From Betaproteobacteria bacterium (GTDB lineage: Bacteria > Pseudomonadota > Gammaproteobacteria > Burkholderiales > Burkholderiaceae_D), in NCBI GenBank assembly GCA_013287275.1, contig JABDED010000002.1, positions 27,954 through 91,953 of the forward strand: 64,000 bases of DNA, written 5' to 3'. This document shows, one piece after another, positions 1-10,226 of this stretch (position 1 is the stretch's first letter; each line of letters starts with the position of its first letter). The translations under genes were made by a program, and so were the position numbers. The notes beneath the pieces were generated by a model. It did no database searches. It saw nothing but the letters and a program-made list of their open reading frames with translations, and was not told the origin of the DNA.

Positions 1-289
1 CAATGAGGCGCAGATCCACGGCCCGACCATGACCCTCGGTATTTTTCGACTGATAGAGCGGCTGGGCGCCGCGGCGGGACCGGCACTGGCTGCGGCGCTG
101 GCCGCATCACACGGAGCGCAGCAGGCGATGGTGATATTGGGCATCTTAGGCCTGGCGTCGGCCAGCTTGTTTGCAGTGTTTTTTGCAGTGGCGGGGTTGG
201 GCCCGGAGACGCAAGCCGTGCAGAGACAGGGGCAGGGGCAGCAGCAAGAAGAAAACAGGCAAGCCATATTACAAGGTGAGACCTCATGA
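1..289 (+). CDS. C-terminal fragment of a membrane protein, possibly MFS-type transporter (5' end outside window)
   Basis: Open frame continues to the window start (NEAQIHGPTMTLGIFRLIERLGAAAGPALAAALAA...VILGILGLASASLFAVFF); hydrophobic helices. Confidence 0.5.
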   Translation, partial: NEAQIHGPTMTLGIFRLIERLGAAAGPALAAALAASHGAQQAMVILGILGLASASLFAVFFAVAGLGPETQAVQRQGQGQQQEENRQAILQGETS

Positions 290-1326
290 CGACGACCCGC
301 CGCCAATTACTGCAGGCTGGGCTGGCATCCGCGATACTGCCGACAGTAGTTACTGCCGCGGCCAGCGGCGTGAGCACCGCAACGTCGAGGGACAAAACGG
401 CACGTCCGTATCGCATTTTCATGATCTTGTATCGCGGCGAGACGGAAGTCGAAAAAGGTTTCAGGGCCTACCTGGAAAGCCGCGCCATTCCGGTGGAACT
501 TGTCATTCGGGACGTCGGCCAGGACATAGGCAAGGTCCCGGGCCTGATCGCCGAGGCCCGCGCGCTGCGCGCAGACCTGGTCTACACCTGGGGTACGCCG
601 GTCACACTGGCAGTGGCGGGCAAGAGACGCGACGTGGATACTACGAAGAATATTACCGAGATACCGCTCGTATTCACGATGGTTGCCTCACCTGAAACCT
701 CGGGCCTGGTAGAGCCGCGTACTTCTTCCGGGCGCAATATTACCGGCGCCAGCCACGTGGTTCCGCTGAGCCAGCAACTGGGCGCCATCCGTGCCTACCG
801 CCCTTTGAAGAGCCTGGCCGTGATCTATAATCCGGCCGAGCCGAACTCGCGGCTGAATGTGGAAGAGTTGCGCGCTGCATCGACCCGCGAGCGCTTCCCG
901 CTGTTCGAGCAGGCGGTTCCGCTGGATGACAAGGGACAGGCTGTCGTTGCCGCATTGCCGCAGCTGATAGAAGGCATCGCCAAACGCGGCCCGCAATTGC
1001 TGTATCTGGGGCCGGACAGCTTTATCGGCGCCAATTGCAAGCTGATCACTGAAACCGCGCTGCAATTCCACCTGCCCTGTTTCTCTGCAACGGAGATTGC
1101 CTTGCGCAACGGCAGGGCCCTGTTCGGCCTGGTATCGCGTTATGAAGCAGTCGGCCGGCTGACCGCGCGCATGGCAGAGCAGATACTGGTGAAAAAAATG
1201 CGCCCGCAAGATATCCCCATAGAAACCCTGGCCCGCTTTTCCTACCTGGTGAATATGTCGGTTGCTGCCAGCCTGGATGCGTATCCGCCACTGAAGGTCA
1301 TCAATTATGCGGAGATGATAGGGTGA
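286..1326 (+). CDS. ABC transporter substrate-binding protein (ABC_sub_bind/TrpX-like), twin-arginine-like leader
   Basis: 346 aa; TTTRRQLLQAG leader, then RPYRIFMILYRGETEVEKGFRAYLESR...TWGTPVTLAVAG typical of the family. Confidence 0.8.
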   Translation: MTTTRRQLLQAGLASAILPTVVTAAASGVSTATSRDKTARPYRIFMILYRGETEVEKGFRAYLESRAIPVELVIRDVGQDIGKVPGLIAEARALRADLVYTWGTPVTLAVAGKRRDVDTTKNITEIPLVFTMVASPETSGLVEPRTSSGRNITGASHVVPLSQQLGAIRAYRPLKSLAVIYNPAEPNSRLNVEELRAASTRERFPLFEQAVPLDDKGQAVVAALPQLIEGIAKRGPQLLYLGPDSFIGANCKLITETALQFHLPCFSATEIALRNGRALFGLVSRYEAVGRLTARMAEQILVKKMRPQDIPIETLARFSYLVNMSVAASLDAYPPLKVINYAEMIG

Positions 1327-2027
1327 GCGGGCCTGACCTGCAATTCAGCTGGCGCAGGCTGCAAGCGTCGGAGGCCGGACTTGCGCACGGCGTACACCTG
1401 CTGGCGATTGCCGATCAGGCCTTCGGCCTGGTCCGCCCGGACGAGCTACCCCATTTTGTCGCCCACACCGATGCTGGGGGCCAGGCCGGCGTGATCATCG
1501 GCTGCTTCTGCCATGCAGCGGCGATTACAGCAGGGTTAGCGGGAAAAATGGTGGCATACGGCGTACTCGGCATGAATTCAGCGACCAGTGCGCACATGGC
1601 AGATTTGCTGAATGTTCCGCCATCGGCCAACGGCCGTTTTGCGATACTGGACGGCGTCGCCTGCCTGCCCGCCTGGCGGGGCTATGGCTTGCACCGGGAT
1701 TCGATACAGGCGCGCCTGACTCACGCGCACAGCCTGGGACGCACGCTGATAGGCGCCACCGTGTCGCCCGAAAACACGGTCAGCCTGCGCGGCCTGATGG
1801 AAGCCGGATTCCTGGTCACCAACTTCGCGATGATGTATGGCGGCCTGGCCCGCTTCATTTTGCAAAAAAACCTGGAACTGCCCGCCGCTGCATGGTCGCT
1901 GGAGCAAAAAATCGACACCTGCAACCGCTCGGCGCACCAGGCCGCCCTGGCGCTGGGCCTGTCCGCATTTGCGTGCGGCCAGGCAGGAAGCGGGAACTGG
2001 CAACTGCACTACGGCTATCGCATATGA
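1323..2027 (+). CDS. GNAT-like N-acetyltransferase
   Basis: 234 aa; GTG start overlaps the upstream TGA (GTGA); 'AILDGVACLPAWRGYGLHRDSIQARLTHAHSLGRTLIGATVSPENTVSLRGLMEAGF' resembles a GNAT acetyl-CoA region. Confidence 0.55.
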   Translation: MSGPDLQFSWRRLQASEAGLAHGVHLLAIADQAFGLVRPDELPHFVAHTDAGGQAGVIIGCFCHAAAITAGLAGKMVAYGVLGMNSATSAHMADLLNVPPSANGRFAILDGVACLPAWRGYGLHRDSIQARLTHAHSLGRTLIGATVSPENTVSLRGLMEAGFLVTNFAMMYGGLARFILQKNLELPAAAWSLEQKIDTCNRSAHQAALALGLSAFACGQAGSGNWQLHYGYRI

Positions 2028-2033
2028 CCACTA

Positions 2034-4739
2034 TCAACCGCCAGGATTATCCAGACCTGGAGCTTCGCTACGCTGCCCGGACTTCCTCCGCTGCTGCTCC
2101 CTGTCCCTTTGCCGCAGCACGTCTATCATCACATTGAAGGTGCGCGCCAGGCGCCCCAGTTCGTCATTCGAAGTCACCTTGATATTCGCCTTTTCGTAAT
2201 CGCCGCTCTTCAAGGCATGCGCAGCGACGGTCAGGCGTTCTATCGGCCGCACGATACTGCGTGCAAACAAGACCGCCAGCAATAAAAATACCAGGCCGAC
2301 CACGATCACGCTGTACAGGACATTGGTGAACAGGTGGTTCAGCGGCTGCTCAAAGGACAGGCGCGATTCCGTCACGCCCACCACCCAGTTATGTCCCTTG
2401 ACCGGCGCATACCCGGCAATTTCTTCTGCATTGGAAATGCTGGAGCGGTAGCTGATATTGCCGGTATTGCCGGCGCCTACCATCGCCCTGGCCAGGTCCG
2501 GCATGTTCAGGCTTTCTATCCTGTCGCGCCTGAAGCGCTGGTCGGCGACGATCTGCTGCAATTTTTCCGGCGGCAGCGGCACCAGGCTGCGGTATAGCTC
2601 GGCCTGGTTGGGATGGTAGATCAGCACGCCGTCGCCGTCGATCAGGAAAGGCACCAGGTTGACCCTGCGTATGTCGCCCAGTATGCTGGCAATGCTGGAG
2701 CCCTTGATGCGCAACACGATCGCGCCTATCACCTTGCCTTCGCCATCGACCACCGGATTGGAATAATAGACGCCGGCGGCGCCGGCGGTCGAGCCGACCA
2801 CCATGCCTGTCATATGCGGCCGCCCTGCCATCGCCTCCTTGAAATATTCGCGGAACTTGAAGTTCTTGCCGGTAACGCCGGCATCATTGGAGACCAGCGC
2901 ATTGCCTTCCTTGTCCATCACAATCAGCGGATGCACGTCGGGGTTGGATTTGGCCAGCCCCGCTAATTTATTGCTGATGGCAACCCCGGCCGCATCGCCG
3001 GGATGCTCAAGGAAGCTGACGAAATCCTGGTCGGTTCCCAGGTAATTGGCAAGATTGCGGCTATCGTTGATCAGTTGCGACACGCGCCCGGCTGAGCTCT
3101 GCGCGTGCTGTTCCAGATCGCGCAATTCGCCGGCCGATACGGTACGCAAGGTCGCATTCAAGTTGTAGTAAGCAACGATCAGCATGGGCAGCAGCGCCGC
3201 CAGCACCATAGCCAGCGTCATCTTGACCACCATGGGCCAGGAAGCCGGCCGTAATATCGCCCTGCCGAAGCGCGACAGCCAGGATTTCAGCAGCTTGGGA
3301 GATTCCAGCAGCGTGCGCCAACTCTCGCCGACCAGGCTTTCGTTCTCGCCGGAGCGCAGCGCATCTTGCCAGCTCAGGCTGCCTGCATGCGCGGCAAACA
3401 GCGCTTGCCGGAATGCAGCCACGTCCTGCGGCCGGTCCTTCGCTTCCAGCGTCAGCGCCCAGTCTATCGCCTGCAAAAACTCAGTGCCATAGCGGCCGCT
3501 GCCGGCCTGTGCCGCAGGCGCCATCGTATCGTCTATCCTGCGCTCCGGCGCCGGCACAGGCTTGCCGCCGGAGACCATCCAGTATAACGTCGCGCCTAGT
3601 GCGTAGATGTCGGTCGCAGGCCCCTGGTCTGCCGCCTCATATTGCTCATACGGTGCGTAGCCGGGCGTGACCACATTCGCCATCTTGTGCCGCTCGCCGG
3701 CGGTCTGCCTGGCGGCGCCAAAATCCAGCAAGACCAGGCTGCCGTCTTCATGCCGCACATAAATGTTGTCGGGCTTGATATCCCGGTGCAGGTAGCCGGC
3801 ATCATGCACCACGGACAGGCCTTCCAGCAGCGGCTGCACCAGCAACAGCAGATCCGCCTCCGTCATCGCCTTGTGCCGCGGCCACCATTCTTTCAGCGGC
3901 TTGCCGCGCTCGTATTCCAGCACCATATAGGCGGTGCGATGCGCCTCGAAAAAACGCGCCACCCTGACGATATTCGGATGCCTGAAAGTGGCCAGCGTGC
4001 GCGCTTCGACCAGAAAGCTTTCCAGTCCATGCTGATAAAACTCCCTGTCCTCGGGCCAGCGCGGCGTCACCGATTTATCCGATGCGCGATAGGCGAAATC
4101 GCCCGGCAGGTATTCCTTGATCGCCACCTTCACATTCAGGTGGATGTCGGTCGCCAGATAGGTGATGCCGAAACCGCCACGCCCCAGCACGCTATCGATG
4201 CGATACTCCAGCAGATGGAAGCCCACCGGCAGCGCCAGCATGTCTTCCTTGCTGTCGGCATCTGCCGCCGGCAAGGGCAGGATGTCGTCGACTCCCGGTG
4301 GTGGCGGCGCCAGCAGGTGCGCGATGCCGGAGGTGGAAGTAGAGGCTGGCCCGGTTGCGACAGCTGTTGCCGTTGAGGGACTTGACACGTGCAGCACCGT
4401 CATGTCGTCATCGACGGGCGTCGATGACGCCGGCCCAGGCGCAGCCGCTACCTCGCCCCCCCGTTCGATAGAGGCATGGGATTTGCTGATCAGCGCCTGC
4501 ACTTCCTGTTCCTTGACGCGCCTTAGTTTCCGTTCCAGTTCGACCACGGTTTCCAGCGCGCGTACCCGTTTTTCCAGACTGGAGCTATCAGCGGATTTTT
4601 CCGCCGCCAGCGCGGGCTGCGAAGGCACGGGGGCCGACGTGTAGCCCGCATGAGGGCCGGCAAACTGCTGCCCATCCATAGATGGACTGGCAGCCTCTAC
4701 CATATCCGCGCCTTCATTCATGCTTGTTCCCATCGTCAA
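2034..4739 (-). CDS. Ser/Thr protein kinase with C-terminal TM-Cache-TM-HAMP region (T6SS-associated)
   Basis: 901 aa; kinase motifs LGRGGFGITY, VAIKEY, YLHRDIKPDNIYV, LLDFGAAR; then TM, Cache-like region (GVTGKNFKFREYFKEAMAGRPHMTGMVVG), TM, HAMP. Confidence 0.88.
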   Translation of the reverse strand: MTMGTSMNEGADMVEAASPSMDGQQFAGPHAGYTSAPVPSQPALAAEKSADSSSLEKRVRALETVVELERKLRRVKEQEVQALISKSHASIERGGEVAAAPGPASSTPVDDDMTVLHVSSPSTATAVATGPASTSTSGIAHLLAPPPPGVDDILPLPAADADSKEDMLALPVGFHLLEYRIDSVLGRGGFGITYLATDIHLNVKVAIKEYLPGDFAYRASDKSVTPRWPEDREFYQHGLESFLVEARTLATFRHPNIVRVARFFEAHRTAYMVLEYERGKPLKEWWPRHKAMTEADLLLLVQPLLEGLSVVHDAGYLHRDIKPDNIYVRHEDGSLVLLDFGAARQTAGERHKMANVVTPGYAPYEQYEAADQGPATDIYALGATLYWMVSGGKPVPAPERRIDDTMAPAAQAGSGRYGTEFLQAIDWALTLEAKDRPQDVAAFRQALFAAHAGSLSWQDALRSGENESLVGESWRTLLESPKLLKSWLSRFGRAILRPASWPMVVKMTLAMVLAALLPMLIVAYYNLNATLRTVSAGELRDLEQHAQSSAGRVSQLINDSRNLANYLGTDQDFVSFLEHPGDAAGVAISNKLAGLAKSNPDVHPLIVMDKEGNALVSNDAGVTGKNFKFREYFKEAMAGRPHMTGMVVGSTAGAAGVYYSNPVVDGEGKVIGAIVLRIKGSSIASILGDIRRVNLVPFLIDGDGVLIYHPNQAELYRSLVPLPPEKLQQIVADQRFRRDRIESLNMPDLARAMVGAGNTGNISYRSSISNAEEIAGYAPVKGHNWVVGVTESRLSFEQPLNHLFTNVLYSVIVVGLVFLLLAVLFARSIVRPIERLTVAAHALKSGDYEKANIKVTSNDELGRLARTFNVMIDVLRQRDREQQRRKSGQRSEAPGLDNPGG

Positions 4740-4940
4740 CTATTGATCTGCCTGGCCAGGCCGGATATTGAATATTGCAATGCATCATCGCTGATTGATA
4801 TGCATCGATTTATGTGCGCACGAGGCAGCTAAAAAACCCACGGTGCGCATCGATTTTACGCTGACGCCATTTGCTTCCATGCTACCATAATGATATGCAT
4901 CCGCCGTCAAAAACCATGGCAGGCACACATTGGAGTCCCC

Positions 4941-5777
4941 TTGAGCAACTGGCAGCAATTATCTCCCAGCCTTTACCACCAGTTAGCGCTGGGCCAGGCC
5001 TATGGCGTGACTGATATCGGCCTGGTGCGCCTATCCAATGAAGACAATTTCCTGATCGACCAAGAGCTCGGCCTGGTGGTGGTTGGCGACGGCATGGGCG
5101 GGCATGAGGGAGGGGAAATTGCCAGCGCAAACGCGATCATCGCAATGCGTGATTTCATCCGGACCTTTGTCCAGTCCCGTGATGCAAACAGCCCGCCTAT
5201 CGCCGCCGCCCATGATCCGGATGCAACCTGGTCCGACGAAACCATGCCGGCGGTGATGACCTTGTTCGACGCCGTCGAATTCGCCAACTCCCAGCTATAC
5301 GCGCAAAACCTGGCCAACCATAACGGCGGCGGGCACGGCATGGGCACCACGCTGACCGGCATCTGGCAATACCTGGACAAGGGCTTGCTGGTCGTGTTTC
5401 ACGTCGGCGACAGCCGCCTGTACCGCTACCGCGCCGGCGAACTCAGCATCCTGACCCGCGACCAGACCCTGTACCAGCAGGCGATAGAAGAAGGCATCGT
5501 CGATAATTTACCGGCACGCAACCTGTTGCTGCAGGCGATAGGACCTACCGAAAGCGTCAAGCCGGACGTCAAGTCACACGCCTACCAGCCCGGTGACCTG
5601 TACCTGTTGTGTACCGACGGCATGTACGGCAATACGCCGCATTCCGGCATAGAAGAAATCATGCAAAGAACCCATGCGCAAAGCCTGGAACAATCCTGCC
5701 TGGATCTGATAGAACTAGCCAAGGAAAACGGCAGCCGCGACAATATTACCGCAGTGCTGGTGATATGCAATCCTTAG
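4941..5777 (+). CDS. pppA: PP2C-type Ser/Thr protein phosphatase (PppA-like)
   Basis: Motifs [56 protein letters not shown]; start may instead be 4890. Confidence 0.9.
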   Translation: MSNWQQLSPSLYHQLALGQAYGVTDIGLVRLSNEDNFLIDQELGLVVVGDGMGGHEGGEIASANAIIAMRDFIRTFVQSRDANSPPIAAAHDPDATWSDETMPAVMTLFDAVEFANSQLYAQNLANHNGGGHGMGTTLTGIWQYLDKGLLVVFHVGDSRLYRYRAGELSILTRDQTLYQQAIEEGIVDNLPARNLLLQAIGPTESVKPDVKSHAYQPGDLYLLCTDGMYGNTPHSGIEEIMQRTHAQSLEQSCLDLIELAKENGSRDNITAVLVICNP

Positions 5778-5833
5778 TAGTCAGGCGGCTTTTACAGCGC
5801 TTGTAAACCGGGAAACGTAAATTCGGCATGCTA

Positions 5834-6550
5834 TCAAAGCTTCAAGGCCGGCAAAGCCCATCCATACTGCACCCAGCTTCCATCCAGCATCGCCGCGAAA
5901 GCGGCAGGCTCCGGCAAGCCCTTGCACATCAGCACTGACGGCAAAATACGCGGTGAGCCGTCGGTCCACCACAGGCTGTAGCCCGCCAGCAGGCTTTGTG
6001 CAATATCGGCGGTCAAGCCGGGCATGCCGGCCTGGATCTGGTCCAAGCCATTGATGGGCAGGCACCAGCCGGCTGCAGCGTGGCCCGCAGGTTCAGCCAA
6101 TACCGTGGCACTGTCCGGTGCGCTGATCTCCCTGAGCGCAGCGTCAAAATCGTCCAGCAGGAAATTGCTTCCCAGCGAAGACAACGCCAGCTCTTCCAGT
6201 TCGTCATACCAGGCCTTGCCATGTTCCAGCCAGTTCAGCAAGGGAGCCTGCCCCTGGATACCGGCGGCGATCATCAATGGAAAGTGCCGCCCTACCCTGT
6301 CCACGCTGGGCATCATGACTCCGGCCCAGGCATTGCCGTCGACCACGCCGTTGGACAGCGCGAAACGCCAGATCGGGCTGGTCAGGTAGGTTTCCAGCCA
6401 TGCCGCATCCAGCTGCTTTTTACTGGTATGCACACTCTGCTGCAGCCAGTTGTCCCACACTTCGAGGAAAGCCGGCGGCAAACGCCGCGACACAAAGTCA
6501 CCATGGCTGGTGACCTTGCCAAAGAAACCGGCGGCATGATCCGGGCCCAT
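5834..6550 (-). CDS. tagF: T6SS-associated protein TagF
   Basis: 238 aa; GFFGKVTSHGDFVSRRLPPAFLEVWDNWLQQ...GVMMPSVDRVGRHFPL typical of TagF; adjoins tssM. Confidence 0.9.
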   Translation of the reverse strand: MGPDHAAGFFGKVTSHGDFVSRRLPPAFLEVWDNWLQQSVHTSKKQLDAAWLETYLTSPIWRFALSNGVVDGNAWAGVMMPSVDRVGRHFPLMIAAGIQGQAPLLNWLEHGKAWYDELEELALSSLGSNFLLDDFDAALREISAPDSATVLAEPAGHAAAGWCLPINGLDQIQAGMPGLTADIAQSLLAGYSLWWTDGSPRILPSVLMCKGLPEPAAFAAMLDGSWVQYGWALPALKL

Positions 6551-9500
6551 TACAGCCTGTCCATGCAGCGGAATTGTTCCAGCGTCTCGCGCTTGAACGG
6601 GTTGATTACGCTGCTGGCGGTCAATTCAAACACCGCTTTCTTGCCGTCCAGGTCGAAGCTGAGTTTATAGCGCTCGCCCTGCGCCGTCGGTTCTACCGTG
6701 CCTTTATCCATCATGTGAAACCAGGCCCAGTTGCCGTCGGTACGCAAGTCCGAACGGGCGCCGGCCGGCGCCGCCTCCAGATGCACCTGGCCGCTACCCT
6801 TGCCGCTGGGCAGTTGGAACGAAGTGGCGCGCGGCGCGCTATTCGGCGCATAGGCCAGCTGCTGGCCGTCGATATCCAGCGTCAGCTTGCTGAGACCGGC
6901 GTCCACGCTGACCGGCTTCAGGTCAAAGCGCATCGACGCCTGCCTGCCGCCGGCGCCAAAGAAGGCGTCGCGTATCCTGGCCGCACGCTGGAATTCGTTC
7001 AACACATCCTGCGATATCCCCAGCGATGCATTATTTGCAGTAGTACGCCAGCGCCATTGGCCGCCGCCCATATCCACGTACTGCAGAAGGTTCTTCTGGA
7101 AGAAATCGTCGACCAGGCCGCCCGGGGCGAAGAACTTACCGAAATCGTCTGCCGTCACTTCTTTCGCGGCGCTGCGCACCAGCGGGTAACGGCCGGCGAT
7201 CGCGTCACGGCAGAATTGCCCGCCGCTACCCACCCATAAGGAGTTCAGCCTTTCCCGCTCGCTGCCTGAGGTCAACCCCGCTCCGCTGCTGTCTATATTC
7301 TTCAGCATCACCGCCAGCGGCGCCGGCTTGCCGTCCGCCTCGCGTTTCAGCTTGCTCAGCGCATCGCCGGCAGGCGGCGGCGTGCCGGTGCGTTTGGCGG
7401 CGCCCGCAGCGTCGAGATAAGTTGCAACGTCCTTCAGCATGGCCAGCACCGCGTCCAGCGGCACCGGCGCACCGGCGGCGGGCGCCGCGCCGCCGGCACC
7501 CGCTCCCGCCATCTTGTGCAGGTCTTCAAAATGGGCGTCCACCGGATTCAGGGCCTTGACCGGCGCCGGCGCATCGTCGGCACCGGAACCTATCGCGCTC
7601 TCCAGTTTCTTTTTATACGAATCCAGCTTGCCTTTGACCGCATCGCTGACCGATGCTGTACTGAGCTTGTTTTTTGCTCCTTCCAGTGTGGTTTCCCTGG
7701 CTGCCGCCAGCAGGAATTTGCGCAACGGCGAGTCGGTTCCGGACAGGATATTGGTGATCCTGGCGCCCTGGTCCAGCGTGGAAAACGGCGCTATGCCGAC
7801 GTCCGCCAGCAAGCCATCCCACTGCGCTATATAGTCGTTGAAATACAGCTGCAATATCGCCGCCTTGATCTGCTCGGTGCTGCCGGCGCCGGCTACCTGC
7901 TCCTGCTGCGCCAGCACCCAGCTATCCTTGGCGACATCGGTGATCGCCTGTTCATTCTGTTCCAGGAATTTGCCGTAGCCTGCCACCGAAAACATGCCGC
8001 TGATGCCGCGCGTCAGCGGTTCCCCGCTGCGTCGGACGAAGACCTGCGGCGCATCACGGCCGCCGGCATTGGCGGCGCTGAATTCCGGCAGCTTGCTCCT
8101 GGACAGCTCTCGCTTCAGGCGGTTATACACACGCTGCTGTATCGGCATCCTGGCCAGGGTCAGCCGGGTATCGCTGATCAGCGTGGCGTTCAGCCTGGGC
8201 GGCTCATCCGCGCCCTGGTTGTATTGTTCCAGCAAGGCCTGCACGTGATCGGACAAGGCCTGCTTTTGCGTGTCGCTGGCGTCCTTCAGGTTGCGCGACC
8301 AGTAGTAGTCCAGCCAGACGCCGACCGATGCAGCATCAAAATGCTTGGCGTCGCCCAGCATCAGGTAGACCCGTAGGGTTTCGTACAGGAAGTCGGCATT
8401 GTTGGCGCTATCCCGGCGCAATTGCTCTTCCATGCGGTTGATGATGCGCGGCAGCAGCGTCTCCCTCAGCATTTTCTGGTACACCGCCTGGGCGCCGGCG
8501 CCCAGCTTGTCGCCCTGGTACAGGCCGAAACGCATCAACAACGGTGCGCCCTGGTCGCGCTGCGCATAACCGCCCGGCAGCTCGCGGATCGCATTCAGCA
8601 AGGGCAGGGTTTGCAGCTCGCTGCCCTGCGCCGGCAAGGCCGCCGCCAATTTATTGATGTCTGCGACTTTCTGGCTGACCTCGGCCACATAGCTCTGGTT
8701 GCGGAAATAGCTGGTCAGTAAACCCGCACTCAGCAGCAGGAACAATACGACAATTGCTATCGACGCGCCCCACTGCAACCAGCGGCGCTTGCGCTCCAGC
8801 GCCAGGTTGACGCCGGCCAGGTTGGCTTCCGGGAAAATCACATCGCGCAGCAGGCTGGTGATGAAATAGCTGCGGCCGCTGGCCGCATTCGGCGGCAACA
8901 CTTGCCGGTCCAACCCGAAGGCGGCCGCCATCGCGCCCATCACGCGGTCTATCGGGCTGCCCTCCTGCGTGCCGCTGCTGAAGTACACGCCGCGCAACAG
9001 AGCTTTTTCTTCATAGCGGCTGGACTGGAATACCTCATTCAGGAAGCGCCCCAGCACATCGCTTAAGCCGGCAAACTGCTGCGGAAAACTATAGATCAAC
9101 GCGCGCCTGTGCAGATCGCGCTCCTGCTGCACCCTGTTCAGCACCCTGGCCTGCAGTTGCTGGTCCAGCAGCTGGAACTCTTCCGGGAAAGCGGCCAGCG
9201 CGCTATCCACCTGGTTGGCGTCGGCCAGCGGGAAAGTCATGCCCCAGACTTGTGCCCGCTCTTCCCTTCCCAGGTTGTCGAAGAATTCGACAAAGCCTGC
9301 CAGCAAGTCGCATTTGGTCACCATCACATAAATCGGGAAACGTATGCCCAGGCGCTCGTGCAATTCCTTGATGCGCTCGCGGATCGCCAGCGCCTGCGCC
9401 TGGCGCGCAGTCTCGCTTTGCTGCAGCAGGTCGGCTACGCTGAGTGCGATGATCACACCGTTGACCGGGCGCCGGCGGCGATGCTTGCGCAGCAATTGCA

Positions 9501-10125
9501 GGAAACCGCCCCAGGCAGCCTTGTCGACTTCGGTATAGCTGTCTTGCGTGGTGTACCTGCCGGCCGTATCCAGCAGTACCGCCTCATCGGTGAACCACCA
9601 GTCGCAATTGCGGGTGCCGCCGACGCCGCCTATGGCGGCCTTGCCCATGCTTTCCGCCAGCGGGAACTTCAGGCCGGACTGCACCAGCGCCGTGGTCTTG
9701 CCGGTGCCCGGCGCGCCGACGAACATATACCAGGGCAATTGATACAGGCCGCCCTGCTTGCCGCCGAGCTTGGCTTTTTTCAGTACCGCCATCGCTTCCT
9801 GCAGGCGTTTTCCCAGCGCATCCAGTTCGGCGGCGCTTTCCTTGGCGCCCGGCACAGGTGCGGGCGCAGGCTGGTCTTCACCGGCCACACCCTTCATCAG
9901 CCTGGCATTGGCGATCCTGGCGGCGACCATCTTCCAGATAAAGTAAATTACCCAGATCGCAAAGAAAATAATGATGAAGGTCCAGCGGACGCCTTCGGAA
10001 GCGAACGGCTCGCTGCCGTTGAATGCCAGCAAAGGGCCTTCGAACCAGAGTATCAGCGACAGCAGGATCACGCCCAGCAGGGACAAGACCCAGGGTTTCA
10101 GCAGCCAGGAGAAAATTCGCTTCAT
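6550..10125 (-). CDS. tssM: T6SS inner-membrane protein TssM (IcmF/VasK)
   Basis: 1191 aa; N-terminal TMs, Walker A GAPGTGKTTAL, IcmF-type central and C-terminal regions. Confidence 0.96.
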   Translation of the reverse strand: MKRIFSWLLKPWVLSLLGVILLSLILWFEGPLLAFNGSEPFASEGVRWTFIIIFFAIWVIYFIWKMVAARIANARLMKGVAGEDQPAPAPVPGAKESAAELDALGKRLQEAMAVLKKAKLGGKQGGLYQLPWYMFVGAPGTGKTTALVQSGLKFPLAESMGKAAIGGVGGTRNCDWWFTDEAVLLDTAGRYTTQDSYTEVDKAAWGGFLQLLRKHRRRRPVNGVIIALSVADLLQQSETARQAQALAIRERIKELHERLGIRFPIYVMVTKCDLLAGFVEFFDNLGREERAQVWGMTFPLADANQVDSALAAFPEEFQLLDQQLQARVLNRVQQERDLHRRALIYSFPQQFAGLSDVLGRFLNEVFQSSRYEEKALLRGVYFSSGTQEGSPIDRVMGAMAAAFGLDRQVLPPNAASGRSYFITSLLRDVIFPEANLAGVNLALERKRRWLQWGASIAIVVLFLLLSAGLLTSYFRNQSYVAEVSQKVADINKLAAALPAQGSELQTLPLLNAIRELPGGYAQRDQGAPLLMRFGLYQGDKLGAGAQAVYQKMLRETLLPRIINRMEEQLRRDSANNADFLYETLRVYLMLGDAKHFDAASVGVWLDYYWSRNLKDASDTQKQALSDHVQALLEQYNQGADEPPRLNATLISDTRLTLARMPIQQRVYNRLKRELSRSKLPEFSAANAGGRDAPQVFVRRSGEPLTRGISGMFSVAGYGKFLEQNEQAITDVAKDSWVLAQQEQVAGAGSTEQIKAAILQLYFNDYIAQWDGLLADVGIAPFSTLDQGARITNILSGTDSPLRKFLLAAARETTLEGAKNKLSTASVSDAVKGKLDSYKKKLESAIGSGADDAPAPVKALNPVDAHFEDLHKMAGAGAGGAAPAAGAPVPLDAVLAMLKDVATYLDAAGAAKRTGTPPPAGDALSKLKREADGKPAPLAVMLKNIDSSGAGLTSGSERERLNSLWVGSGGQFCRDAIAGRYPLVRSAAKEVTADDFGKFFAPGGLVDDFFQKNLLQYVDMGGGQWRWRTTANNASLGISQDVLNEFQRAARIRDAFFGAGGRQASMRFDLKPVSVDAGLSKLTLDIDGQQLAYAPNSAPRATSFQLPSGKGSGQVHLEAAPAGARSDLRTDGNWAWFHMMDKGTVEPTAQGERYKLSFDLDGKKAVFELTASSVINPFKRETLEQFRCMDRL

Positions 10126-10226
10126 AGGATTCCAGCAATTCGGTAATTGAAATTGGAGCTCATGTTGATGTCCCTGTGGATGTCAATATTCGCTTGGCGT
10201 ATTCCTGCGATCAATCAAGCCGTCAT

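Noticed and set aside
9109-10146. 345-aa plus-strand ORF antisense to tssM
   Set aside because: Shadow ORF of a high-GC gene; Gln/Arg/Ala-rich with no recognisable domain.
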